The notes under the pieces were generated by a model, which saw only the letters and a list, made by a program, of their open reading frames with translations, was not told where the DNA came from and did not search any database. A stretch of 64,000 bases of DNA from BCD1 sp965230565 (GTDB lineage: Bacteria > Bacteroidota > Bacteroidia > Chitinophagales > Saprospiraceae). The DNA lies in the NCBI GenBank assembly GCA_965230565.1, contig CBDDLH010000016.1:186001-250000 (forward strand). Direction: 5' to 3'. How positions within the stretch are numbered: position 1 is the first letter of the stretch; the number at the start of each line of letters is the position of its first letter. Both the position numbers and the translations under genes were made by a program. Below, in pieces: positions 1-8,101 of this stretch.

Positions 1-20
1 TTCAACCGGAAATAAGATCG

Positions 21-491
21 ATGAAAAATTTAAATCATAAAAAAACCCTCATTATCGGTATCGGTAATAGTGGACGCGAGGACGACGGACTTGGTTGGGC
101 CTTATTGGAAAAATTAGAAAAAAATCCAGAATTTCAGGGACAATTAATCTATCGTTATCAACTCAATGTAGAGGATGCTGATTTGATCAAAGATGCTGAT
201 AATGTAGTTTTCGTAGATGCCTATAAAGGCGAGGGGCAGGATAATTATTCATTCCAACCCCTTGAGCCTGAAGGAACCTTCGAATTTTCAAGCCATTCTT
301 TGAAGCCTGAAGTGATTTTAGCTCTTTGTCATAACCTTTATAGCCAATATCCCAGTGCCTATACTTTTTGGATAAGAGGGTATTCCTGGGAATTACAAAA
401 CGGCCTGACAAAAGAAGCTGAAAAAAATCTCGACTCGGCTCTTGAATTTTTTGAAAAGATTATTTTCGGAAACGTCATGGTCATGAAATGA
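21..491 (+). CDS. Hydrogenase maturation protease (HyaD/HybD/HycI family)
   Basis: A 156-residue protein of the endopeptidase family that trims the C-terminus of the [NiFe]-hydrogenase large subunit after nickel is inserted, in the cytoplasm. The N-terminal motif GIGNSGREDDGLG (residues 13-25) is the family signature. By analogy with E. coli HybD (Glu16, Asp62, His93) the nickel-sensing residues here would be Asp22, Asp66 in VVFVDAYKG and His92 in SSHSLKPE. The length is normal for the family. The first bases of the window end an open frame with TAA at 13-15, so a preceding gene probably stops just upstream; a hydrogenase large subunit would be the natural neighbour but lies outside the window. 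A hairpin with a T-run follows the gene. The family is clear; which hydrogenase it serves cannot be told. Confidence 0.85.
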   Translation: MKNLNHKKTLIIGIGNSGREDDGLGWALLEKLEKNPEFQGQLIYRYQLNVEDADLIKDADNVVFVDAYKGEGQDNYSFQPLEPEGTFEFSSHSLKPEVILALCHNLYSQYPSAYTFWIRGYSWELQNGLTKEAEKNLDSALEFFEKIIFGNVMVMK

Positions 492-558
492 TAAAGGAGG
501 ATGAAATAAAGCTAAAATTTCAGTCACCTTTTATGAAATAGTGTAGGAAACGTTAGGT

Positions 559-594
559 AACCCGGATTTTCAGTAATGAAAATTCGGGTTTTTT
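559..594 (+). terminator. Rho-independent terminator after the hydrogenase protease gene
   Basis: Stem AACCCGGATTTTC (559-571) pairs with GAAAATTCGGGTT (578-590) with one G-U wobble and a 6-base loop, followed by a T-rich tail to 594. It sits 68 bases after the stop codon at 491. The rest of the 323-base gap to the next gene holds AT-rich DNA and the inverted repeat listed next. Short frames across the gap have no recognisable product. Confidence 0.75.
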
Positions 595-747
595 CTTTTC
601 GGGGTAAAAAACCGGTATTTATGCGCCAGTTTTTTTTGATTTGGATACAGTCTTTTTTTATAAAAAAATTGTTGCATATTTGGTCCTTTAAGTCACTTCC
701 CAGGAAGGTAAAACCATTATTTTTTATTAACTTAGAGCAGGAAACAA

Positions 748-793
748 AAGTTCTAGGACAAAATTGGGTAACCATTAATTTGTCCTAGAACTT
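748..793. repeat. Perfect 15-bp inverted repeat in the leader of the ferritin-like gene
   Basis: AAGTTCTAGGACAAA (748-762) is perfectly complementary to 779-793, with a 16-base spacer. The right arm ends 21 bases before the ATG at 815. There is no T-run after it, so it does not look like an ordinary terminator. It could be an operator for a dimeric repressor, or an RNA hairpin in the 5' leader that controls the downstream gene. The repeat is directly visible; the role is inferred. Confidence 0.7.
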
Positions 794-814
794 ATTGGCT
801 TTAAACAAATAAAT

Positions 815-2299
815 ATGAGCATTAAAGACAAGAAAAAATCTGTACAGGCCAAATTGCAAAAGGCCATTGAACTGGAGTTGGCAGCTATCCCTCCTTATCT
901 AACAGCATACTACAGTATTCATCCCGAAGCCAATCGTGAGGCTGCTGCAATTATCAAAAGCGTCATAATGGAGGAAATGCTGCATATTACCCTTGCGGCA
1001 AATGTTCTCATCGCTACAGGCGCTGAAGTTTCACTTCGCGAAGACAATATACCTCATTATCCATTAATGCTGGAGTTTGAAGACGGTGAAACCAACCGTG
1101 ACAGAGAATTTGAAGTTGATCTCGCACCTTTTAGTAAAGAGACTTTAGATGTCTTTATGCAAATTGAATTACCGGGGTGGCAGCCCGAAGATGACTGGCT
1201 CAGTCCTAAGGGTAATTTCAAGGTTGAAGGATATACCATTGGCCGGTTTTATGAAGTAATCAGGAGTGAACTTCAGGATCTGTGCGAGAAATATGGAGAG
1301 GAAGAAGTCTTTTGCGGTGATCCTGCCAACCAGATAAATGAAAGTTATTATTTATCTGGTAAAGGTGTTCCGGTCGTAGTTAAAGATTTGGAATCCGCCT
1401 CTAGTGCTCTTGATGAAATTGTAGAACAGGGTGAGGGTACTGCCCCTGGAGATGAGGAACGAAAACTGGTTTTTAAAGCAGATGAGGAGTTAGCACATTA
1501 TTACAGATTTAGTGAAGTATTCCATGGTAAGTTTTACAAGGAAGGAGACGATCTTCATCAACCTCCAACCGGCGAAGATTTGCCGGTTGATTTCGAGGCG
1601 GTTTATCCGGTCAAGATTAATGCCAAATCCGGTGATTATGAGGAAGGGTCTGAATTGTGGGAACTCAACAATGAGTTTAACCGGCTTTATTCAAATATGT
1701 TGCTCCAGCTGGAAGAAGCTTTTAATGGCAATCCGAATTTATTGTATACCGCAATAACAACTGGCATGAAAGGGCTTAACCCGGTTGCAGCAAAAATAGT
1801 AGCGCTTCCCATTCCGGGAGATAAAAAAGGTCTGCATGGTACTCCTACCTTTGAATGGTTGAATACTTCGGATTACGAACATTTTTCTGTTGTTAAAACT
1901 GTCAAACTCGATGCCCCGGCAAGTGAGGTATGGAAATTAGTTGGAGGGTTTTATAATATGCATCTCTGGCATCCGGATGTTACCAAGACCACCATTTTGC
2001 CAGATCAGTTAAAAGTTGGCGCAATTCGTAGAAGACTTAGAATAAAGAAAAAACCTAAAGTGCTTGAACAACTTACGTTTCTAGATAACGAAAAGATGGT
2101 TTATAAGTATAGAGGTTATAAAGGGCCATGGGGTGAAAAGGTAAGAGATTATTGTGCGGAGATCCGTGTTCTGGAAACCAAGGTTGGTGAGGAATGCATG
2201 GTGCACTGGTCAGCTAATTTCTTCTATTTTGAAGATCCGGTCTCCAAATTTTATAAGCGTGGGTTAAAAGCCTTAAAAAGACGTTTTAAAAACGATTGA
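815..2299 (+). CDS. Ferritin-like domain protein (VioB-type) fused to a SRPBCC domain
   Basis: A 494-residue two-part protein with no signal peptide. The N-terminal part (about 10-260) matches the ferritin-like fold of the VioB/RebD iminophenylpyruvate dimer synthase group: a helix with ELELAAIPPYL (19-29), a helix with the carboxylate/His motif EEMLH (53-57), and a later helix with DEELAHYYRF, which together could bind a di-iron or other metal centre. The C-terminal part (about 345-494) resembles a SRPBCC/polyketide-cyclase lipid- or ligand-binding fold, starting KTVKLDAPASEVWKLVGGF and containing FYNMHLWHP. The linker is about 80 residues. A fused metal-binding domain and hydrophobic-pocket domain suggests an oxidative or dimerising enzyme on an aromatic substrate, but no biosynthetic cluster surrounds it, so the substrate is unknown. 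Start: ATG at 815, ahead of a strong inverted repeat. Confidence 0.75.
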   Translation: MSIKDKKKSVQAKLQKAIELELAAIPPYLTAYYSIHPEANREAAAIIKSVIMEEMLHITLAANVLIATGAEVSLREDNIPHYPLMLEFEDGETNRDREFEVDLAPFSKETLDVFMQIELPGWQPEDDWLSPKGNFKVEGYTIGRFYEVIRSELQDLCEKYGEEEVFCGDPANQINESYYLSGKGVPVVVKDLESASSALDEIVEQGEGTAPGDEERKLVFKADEELAHYYRFSEVFHGKFYKEGDDLHQPPTGEDLPVDFEAVYPVKINAKSGDYEEGSELWELNNEFNRLYSNMLLQLEEAFNGNPNLLYTAITTGMKGLNPVAAKIVALPIPGDKKGLHGTPTFEWLNTSDYEHFSVVKTVKLDAPASEVWKLVGGFYNMHLWHPDVTKTTILPDQLKVGAIRRRLRIKKKPKVLEQLTFLDNEKMVYKYRGYKGPWGEKVRDYCAEIRVLETKVGEECMVHWSANFFYFEDPVSKFYKRGLKALKRRFKND

Positions 2300-2321
2300 A
2301 TTGAATTAACCTGAAATATTG

Positions 2322-2361
2322 AGGGGGAAATTTTGCTAGGCAGGGTTTCTCCCTTTGTTTT
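2322..2361 (+). terminator. Probable weak terminator before the CYTH gene
   Basis: AGGGGGAAA (2322-2330) pairs with TTTCTCCCT (2346-2354), allowing one G-U pair, with a 15-base loop and a T-rich stretch 2355-2361. It overlaps the TTG at 2355 that would otherwise extend the next gene, which argues that the CYTH gene starts at the ATG at 2382. Confidence 0.45.
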
Positions 2362-2381
2362 ATACAGATAATATTAATTTT

Positions 2382-2855
2382 ATGCCCACTGAAATAGAAA
2401 GAAAATTTCTGGTAAAGGGAAATTTTAAAGCAGACGCTGTTGAGTCCTATGATATAAAGCAGGGCTACCTCAATTCTGCTCCTGAAAGGTCGGTTAGAAT
2501 AAGAATTACCGGAAAAAGGGCCTTTTTAACCATTAAAGGGATCGGTAATGATTCAGGTATGAGCAGGTATGAATGGGAGTCTGTTATTGACAAAAAAGAA
2601 GCGCTTGAATTATTGAAGATATGTGAGCCGGGCCTTATTGAGAAAACAAGGTATGTTGTACCTGTTGGAAACCATGAGTTTGAGGTCGATGAATTCCATG
2701 GAGATAATGAAGGACTTTTCCTTGCAGAAATTGAGCTCGTAAATGAGTCGGAATCATTTATGGAACCCGATTGGCTTGGTAATGAAGTGACCGGAATAGA
2801 AAAATACTATAATGTAATGTTGATTAAACATCCTTATCGTGAATGGGGCAGGTAA
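2382..2855 (+). CDS. CYTH domain protein (triphosphate tunnel metalloenzyme family)
   Basis: A 157-residue cytoplasmic protein. It begins with the CYTH signature ExExK (MPTEIERKFLV, Glu4, Glu6, Lys8), followed by the alternating basic/acidic strands of a tunnel fold: RSVRIRITGKRAFLTIKG, RYEWE, EKTRYVV, FEVDEFHG and LAEIELV. Members hydrolyse inorganic triphosphate or related polyphosphate substrates using metal ions; bacterial versions of this size are mostly triphosphatases rather than adenylate cyclases. I chose the ATG at 2382 because the nine codons before it (from a TTG) lie in the terminator-like hairpin and add a sequence atypical of the family. It is convergent with the GH27 gene. Confidence 0.85.
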   Translation: MPTEIERKFLVKGNFKADAVESYDIKQGYLNSAPERSVRIRITGKRAFLTIKGIGNDSGMSRYEWESVIDKKEALELLKICEPGLIEKTRYVVPVGNHEFEVDEFHGDNEGLFLAEIELVNESESFMEPDWLGNEVTGIEKYYNVMLIKHPYREWGR

Positions 2856-2942
2856 CTTATATCAGGGGTGAAAAAGATACACCCAATTGATAAGGATGTA
2901 CCCGAAAACTCCATAAAGCGGTATGAAAATGTACTTCTTTGA

Positions 2943-4151
2943 TTATTTTTTCTTCAGCCTGACCAAAAGACAATCGTGCTTTGCTATGGTTGCTTTTAGA
3001 TTACTTCCTGTTTTGGCAATATCTGTTTTATTATAAACGTCCCTTATGACAAACGAATTTTCCTCAACATTCAGATAACGTTTGTAAAGGGCATCTTCTA
3101 TGGGTTCTTTTGTCCAGTCGAAATTGAGCTGTAAATCATTGTCACCCATGTTTACAAAACAAACGGCCCATTCGTCGTTTTTCAATGGTTTGGCCCAAAT
3201 GTCAAGATAACCTTCTTTATAAAACCTGAAGGCCTGAATTCCCAATGGATCCTGATTAATGGCAATGACCTCTTCATTTGTAAGTATCTCTAAGGTCGTA
3301 GCTGAAGCCGATCTCAGATCATTCCCCATGATCAAGGGCGAAGCCAACATAGCCCACATGGCAAAATGCACCCTGTCCTCGGCTGCTGTCATACCGTTCC
3401 CGACTTCCATCATATCAAAATCATTCCAATGTCCGGGCCCTGTTGAAGAGCGAATGCCTTTGCGCAGATTGATTATTTTCCAAACGCCTAAGGAATACCA
3501 ACTCCCATGCCCAAGTTCGCAGTCCCAACATGGTGTGATATCACCCGTCACTCTCCATAAATGCCCGATGTCTTTGCCCCATTTCCAGGGTTCGTTTTGG
3601 CCCCATTCGCAAATGCTGAAGACTACTGGTCTTCCGGCTTCTTTCAATGCATCACGCATGGTAATATAGGCTTCCATGGCATTTAAATTGCCCGTGTTGC
3701 ACCAATCGTACTTTAGGTAGTCAACACCCCAACTGGCATATAATAGGGCATCCTGATATTCGTGACCCCGACTACCCGGATACCCGGCACAGGTTTTGGA
3801 ACCCGCGCAGTTGTATAAACCGAATTTCAATCCTTTGGAATGGACATAATCGGCCAGGGCTTTCATACCTGACGGGAATTTTTCAGGATCAGCTACCAGA
3901 TTACCTTTGGTATCTCTTTTTTTGCTCATCCAGCCATCGTCCAGGACAATATATTCATAACCGGCTGCTTTTAATCCCTTTTCAACAAAGGCATCAGCTA
4001 TATCCCGGACAAGTTGCTCGTTGATATCTGTGGCGAAGGTATTCCAGCTATTCCATCCCAGGGGCGGAGTAAGAGCCAGACCTTCAAATTTTTGACCAAT
4101 TAGATGTGAGGAAAAAAAACAGATAAAAACCAGAAGTAATATTTTATTCAT
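2943..4151 (-). CDS. GH27 alpha-galactosidase, secreted
   Basis: A 402-residue glycoside hydrolase family 27 enzyme with a signal peptide (MNKILLLVFICFFSSHLIGQ, 1-20). It removes alpha-1,6-linked galactose side chains, which fits galactomannan. The (beta/alpha)8 barrel starts with TPPLGWNSWN (28-37). The catalytic nucleophile is Asp149 in YLKYDWC and the acid/base is Asp204 in RVTGDI; IVLDDGW (68-74) also belongs to the substrate pocket. A C-terminal beta-sandwich follows from about residue 300. It is the last gene of a leftward operon (DUF5060/GH5-like enzyme, CE2 esterase, GH27) with gaps of only 10 and 21 bases. It has no T9SS signal, so it is probably periplasmic or outer-membrane associated. 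Confidence 0.93.
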   Translation of the reverse strand: MNKILLLVFICFFSSHLIGQKFEGLALTPPLGWNSWNTFATDINEQLVRDIADAFVEKGLKAAGYEYIVLDDGWMSKKRDTKGNLVADPEKFPSGMKALADYVHSKGLKFGLYNCAGSKTCAGYPGSRGHEYQDALLYASWGVDYLKYDWCNTGNLNAMEAYITMRDALKEAGRPVVFSICEWGQNEPWKWGKDIGHLWRVTGDITPCWDCELGHGSWYSLGVWKIINLRKGIRSSTGPGHWNDFDMMEVGNGMTAAEDRVHFAMWAMLASPLIMGNDLRSASATTLEILTNEEVIAINQDPLGIQAFRFYKEGYLDIWAKPLKNDEWAVCFVNMGDNDLQLNFDWTKEPIEDALYKRYLNVEENSFVIRDVYNKTDIAKTGSNLKATIAKHDCLLVRLKKK

Positions 4152-4172
4152 GAGTTTAATGTTTAAACACCA

Positions 4173-5258
4173 TTACCAATTCATTTTTTCCTGGATAAAA
4201 GGCGTGAGTTCCTTTGAAATAGCTGCATGATCGGCTAAGTCCGGGTGATAGTCACATCCGTTGGTATAATTACCTCGAAAGAAAAATTTATCGACCTTTA
4301 GATCACCATTTTTGTGCATAGTTTCTACTATTATGCTAAGATTTTTTTCCAGGTACCGCTTAAGTTCCTCATTTGCCATTGGACTGGTCAGACAAATGAG
4401 TTCAGCTTTTGGGTATGTCTTTCTCAATCCGGATAAAAATAATAAATAAGCCTTACAAAATTCATCCTCATCCTGAATACCATCATTCTGTCCAAGACAG
4501 ATGGTGACTACGTCTGGTTGATAGCGTTTAAAATCCCATAAAATGCTATCCCCGCGCATGTCTATATTGTCGAATACCTGTGGCATAAGTACATCCATTC
4601 CGCAACAACTGTGGATCAAGCCAATTCCAGAAACAGAACTAAGATGCCAGGAAGCATTTAGCTCCCTTGCTGTAAGGGGACCATAGCTCAAATAGGCATT
4701 ATGTTGGTCGTGCCATTTTCCTTTGCCGCAAGGTATTCCGGAAATGTCAGAACTTGCTCCGCAGGTGATGGAATTTCCAATGAATTCCATTTTCCTGGAA
4801 GGAGAGGGAGGTAGCGGAACAAGTTCTTTACATATTAGTCCTCCTATTTCAATCCAACCGATATTGGCTTCTGTATTTTTACATATTAATAGATGATGAA
4901 AATCTTTTTTGATTTCAACGCTTATTTCAATGGTGTCAAGTGCTCCTTTGGTCTGAATCCTTGTACTTTGGCCGTCCAGAACGACTTGCAGATAGTTTTG
5001 ATTTTCTCCCCATAACTGCTGGTCACGTACTATTATCTTGCAGGATTCGCCCGCAAAAGCAGCTTCCAAGTAGATTCCTGGCTGATATAGCCTGGGCCAT
5101 TCGGGATCTGATTTTTCAATTCTTCCAGTAAACCGAAGATATTCATGGTTGGATGGGAAAAAAGTCGCAGTATTTGAATTTGGAGCAATGTAAATGCCGC
5201 ATCCGGAGATCGCAAAGAGATAAACAAAAATCAGGATGAAGCCAGTTATGTATTTCAT
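4173..5258 (-). CDS. SGNH acetylesterase lipoprotein (CE2-like)
   Basis: A 361-residue lipoprotein with lipobox AISGC (Cys20). The layout matches carbohydrate esterase family 2: an N-terminal jelly-roll domain (about 35-145, starting YLRFTGRIEK) followed by an SGNH hydrolase domain (about 155-361). The nucleophile is Ser163 in EFIGNSITCG, the oxyanion Asn is Asn258 in CLGQNDG, and the catalytic His is His338 in DYHPD. CE2 enzymes remove O-acetyl groups from the 6-position of mannose, glucose or xylose residues. Lying between a GH27 and a GH5-like enzyme in a mannan locus, it most likely deacetylates acetylated (gluco)mannan. The CE2 placement rests on domain order and motifs and not on a database search. 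Confidence 0.82.
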   Translation of the reverse strand: MKYITGFILIFVYLFAISGCGIYIAPNSNTATFFPSNHEYLRFTGRIEKSDPEWPRLYQPGIYLEAAFAGESCKIIVRDQQLWGENQNYLQVVLDGQSTRIQTKGALDTIEISVEIKKDFHHLLICKNTEANIGWIEIGGLICKELVPLPPSPSRKMEFIGNSITCGASSDISGIPCGKGKWHDQHNAYLSYGPLTARELNASWHLSSVSGIGLIHSCCGMDVLMPQVFDNIDMRGDSILWDFKRYQPDVVTICLGQNDGIQDEDEFCKAYLLFLSGLRKTYPKAELICLTSPMANEELKRYLEKNLSIIVETMHKNGDLKVDKFFFRGNYTNGCDYHPDLADHAAISKELTPFIQEKMNW

Positions 5259-5268
5259 GATTCACAAT

Positions 5269-7707
5269 CTATTCTATAACAATAACAGGAATTACCACCT
5301 GATTTTCGCGAAATTTCGATTTGAGAATATAAGGGCCTGCAACCAAGGTGGCAGGAATCGTTATTTTTTTCATCTGGCCTTCCCATTGCTGTACTACCTT
5401 TCCATTGAGATTCAAAAGGGTCAGATTGGAATCTTTTTCCGAATTAACCAGGGATGAAATATTTAAGGTTGCTCCTGGCTTGATGGGATTAGGGTAAACT
5501 TCAAGAACCATTTTTTGCTCTGGCTTTTCCGTACTGACCACCGGACTGTCTGCAATGAAAATGGCATCCCATTGTATAGGATTGGTTGGAACAGTCAGTT
5601 TCCCGTTGACGGCATGTGCCTCCCCGCTTTCCAATTCTATCCCGGTTGAAGGGTCAAACCATCTAAGGGAATATATGCCATTTTCGACTCCATCTATCAT
5701 TACAGAAGCCGTTGGCGTTGGTAATGGCTCACCGAAGTCCTGGAAAAAATTGTGGTTATATCTGTTGTTGAGCAGCCAACCCGTTATATATTCTTTGCTT
5801 TCAGCTACAAGAACATAAGCATCTATTTGTGAACCAAGTCCTTCAAATAGATATTCTGAAATAGTAATCCAGTCTGTTCCGGTATTGTCAACCGTGATTA
5901 TATGCTGTCCGGCAGGAACTAAAAAAGAATATGCCGCATTTGTTTCCGCGGGTTGTTCCAATTGAGTGATTCCGTTTAATCTTATGGAAATGATTGGATT
6001 TGTTCCCGTTTCTGAGCCGGTAAGTACTGAGAACAGCCCCGCTTCGGGAAAATTAACGATAAAGGAAGGGGGACTACGAAATTGCGTATTCCACTCTGCC
6101 CCATATAAAAACTGACCAAGTTGTGCATTTTCAGGAGAGGTGCTGCCATTACTATTGATAGTAACTTCTGATTCTCCAATGCCCGCCCATCCCAAAGTGG
6201 GAGTTAAAATTAAATCGTCTGGAGCTCCTATAGCAGTAGCATTTACAGGTGATAGGTTTGCCTCCAGAAAGGGAATCTCATCTGCCATTTGAGCAACTCC
6301 TGATAAATGGTGGTAAAGATCCTGAGGGTGGATGTAATTATCCCACCACCAGGTCATCGCCGTGCCAAACCCACCCCCGAACAAACCTCCCCACAAGGCA
6401 TTGTGAATATGTATTCCTTGTTCATCCTCAACGGTAAGGCTGCTGCTGATTCCCAGTCCGAATTCACCATTTAAGGTGGGTTTTTCGAAAGCGTTAAGAT
6501 ATAATTGGTTTTTTAGGGAGAGGGTTCTTTCGATATTTGAAACATTTGAATAAGTGTGTGATTGTGTGAAATCAATGGTAGGGTAGGACCAGACTTCTTC
6601 ATCCTCCAGGTCGTCACCATAGCTTGTTGATATGAGGTGATTATTCGGGTCTATGTTTTTTAGATAATCAGCCATTTCAAAGTGCCAGTTAGCGACATCT
6701 GCTTTGTTAACCTCAAAGTTGTCGGTCCAGTGAACTTCATTGAATAATTCCCAACAAAGGATATTTCTGGAATAGCCCCAGCGCGCCACAATATATTTGT
6801 AGCGATTTTTGGTAATGGTCTTGGCTTCATCAATGGTGAAAAAATCAATGGTGGTCTGGCAAGCTCCGCCATTGGCTACATTATAAGGACTTTCGTTCCA
6901 ATTGGGATTTACCTGAGTTGATACGGGCCCATGGTGCTGAAGAGCAAGCATAATATAGATACCATTTTCAGCACAATAATCAAGTAGCCAATCCTGATAA
7001 AAACAGTTGCTTTGTTTGTAATTCAGCAGTCCCTGAAATCCGTTCCACTGACTCCATTCAATACCCAAGCCCCAATGTGCATGCCAAAGACGGAAGAAAT
7101 TTCCTCCATTTTCAGATAGATTGTCAAGCCAGGTTTTATAATTCAAATACGGATTGTTGTTTTGCCAGGCTATGTTTTCACCTATGGCTATATACTGCTC
7201 ACCATTGTCAAATTGCAGGTAATTTGTATTGGAAGTTCGGATAAAACCTTTATTCAGTTCGTGAGTAATTTCGATACAGTTAAAGGTCAATGGAGCGGAA
7301 GTGGTATGGCCTGTTGCGTCCTGAATAGAAATAACGAAATTCCAGGTTCCGGTTTCTGTTGGAGAAAACCTGACACGAAAGGCTCCTGAACCAAGAATAC
7401 TGAGGCTGCCTGTTACCTCATTAAGAGAATAATCCTGCATGAAGAATCCATCGATTGAATCTTCCGAACCAGAAGGGGAGGAAAAGGTTGCAGTAACTAG
7501 AATTTCATCATAATCATAAGGGTTGGAAAAGGTCGCGGAAAGATCTATTTCTGCTTCAAATTTGCCAAAGCGTTCCACTTCAGGGGTCAGTATGATAATA
7601 TCGTTTATTATTGGTCCTAAGTTTACTTTTTCATCGATTCCATAAAGATACATAACCTGCCCTGACAATATTAGTGTCATCGTTGCTGCCAATAGGAGTT
7701 TTTTCAT
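5269..7707 (-). CDS. T9SS-exported clan GH-A hydrolase (GH5-like) with N-terminal DUF5060 domain
   Basis: An 812-residue secreted enzyme. After a signal peptide (about 1-23) comes a beta-sandwich resembling DUF5060 (about 30-145, ending TETGTWNFVISIQD and SAPLTFNCIE). The catalytic TIM barrel (about 150-480) follows, with the acid/base Glu in CWELFNEVHW and the nucleophile Glu in PTLNGEFGLG. A further beta-sandwich (about 500-730) contains SFLVPAGQHIITVDNTG. The C-terminus carries a T9SS type A sorting domain (LEVYPNPIKPGATLNI onward, about 735-812). The aromatic-rich cleft and its place in the mannan locus suggest an endo-mannanase or glucomannanase displayed on or released from the surface. 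It is the first gene of the leftward operon and faces susC across a 394-base divergent region. The exact GH family is inferred. Confidence 0.8.
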   Translation of the reverse strand: MKKLLLAATMTLILSGQVMYLYGIDEKVNLGPIINDIIILTPEVERFGKFEAEIDLSATFSNPYDYDEILVTATFSSPSGSEDSIDGFFMQDYSLNEVTGSLSILGSGAFRVRFSPTETGTWNFVISIQDATGHTTSAPLTFNCIEITHELNKGFIRTSNTNYLQFDNGEQYIAIGENIAWQNNNPYLNYKTWLDNLSENGGNFFRLWHAHWGLGIEWSQWNGFQGLLNYKQSNCFYQDWLLDYCAENGIYIMLALQHHGPVSTQVNPNWNESPYNVANGGACQTTIDFFTIDEAKTITKNRYKYIVARWGYSRNILCWELFNEVHWTDNFEVNKADVANWHFEMADYLKNIDPNNHLISTSYGDDLEDEEVWSYPTIDFTQSHTYSNVSNIERTLSLKNQLYLNAFEKPTLNGEFGLGISSSLTVEDEQGIHIHNALWGGLFGGGFGTAMTWWWDNYIHPQDLYHHLSGVAQMADEIPFLEANLSPVNATAIGAPDDLILTPTLGWAGIGESEVTINSNGSTSPENAQLGQFLYGAEWNTQFRSPPSFIVNFPEAGLFSVLTGSETGTNPIISIRLNGITQLEQPAETNAAYSFLVPAGQHIITVDNTGTDWITISEYLFEGLGSQIDAYVLVAESKEYITGWLLNNRYNHNFFQDFGEPLPTPTASVMIDGVENGIYSLRWFDPSTGIELESGEAHAVNGKLTVPTNPIQWDAIFIADSPVVSTEKPEQKMVLEVYPNPIKPGATLNISSLVNSEKDSNLTLLNLNGKVVQQWEGQMKKITIPATLVAGPYILKSKFRENQVVIPVIVIE

Positions 7708-8101
7708 CAGTATAAAAATTATTTAGGCATTAAAAGCTATCCAATATGCTCACAAAATCACCTTGAACCAATTTTTATCCCACCTTTACTAAAACCCAAA
7801 AGCTGAGTTTTTTCCTCTGGTTTTGTTTTTCAGATTTTGAAATTGATTTTGGTATTTTTTTGAATATGTGTAAATAAATTCTATGAGTTTAAAATTATCA
7901 GATATATGATTCTGTCGCAGGGGGGATTTTTTTCAATTACGCTGGGGAGAGGTATCACCAGCTCCTGTATTGATAAGGATGTAATAAATACCCCCTTTTT
8001 TTGTTATGTATTCCTCCCCAATCGACTGAGATAAGTAGGTAGATTGGCCGAAGGTTTATCATAAAGATAGCCTTTGTTACCAAAATAAACTAAACAGTAT
8101 T
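7708..8101. promoter_or_regulatory. Divergent control region of the mannan locus
   Basis: This 394-base AT-rich gap separates the leftward and rightward halves of the locus and must hold promoters for both. Visible elements are an AGGGGGTA box on the minus strand (7989-7996), a run of seven Gs at 7920-7925 followed by T7, and the 15-mer ATTGATAAGGATGTA (7969-7983) that recurs exactly at 2886-2900 beyond the other end of the leftward operon. A possible susC promoter is listed separately. I found no convincing -33/-7 pair for the leftward operon. No small gene is evident. Confidence 0.5.
8044..8076 (+). promoter_or_regulatory. Possible susC promoter
   Basis: TTG (8044-8046), 21 bases, then TAGCCTTTG (8068-8076), which resembles the Bacteroidota -7 box TAnnTTTG with one extra base. 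It would give a leader of about 20 bases before the ATG at 8102. The match is imperfect. Confidence 0.3.

Noticed and set aside
576..788. Short frames on both strands between the first two genes
   Set aside because: They run through a terminator and an inverted repeat and give low-complexity peptides.
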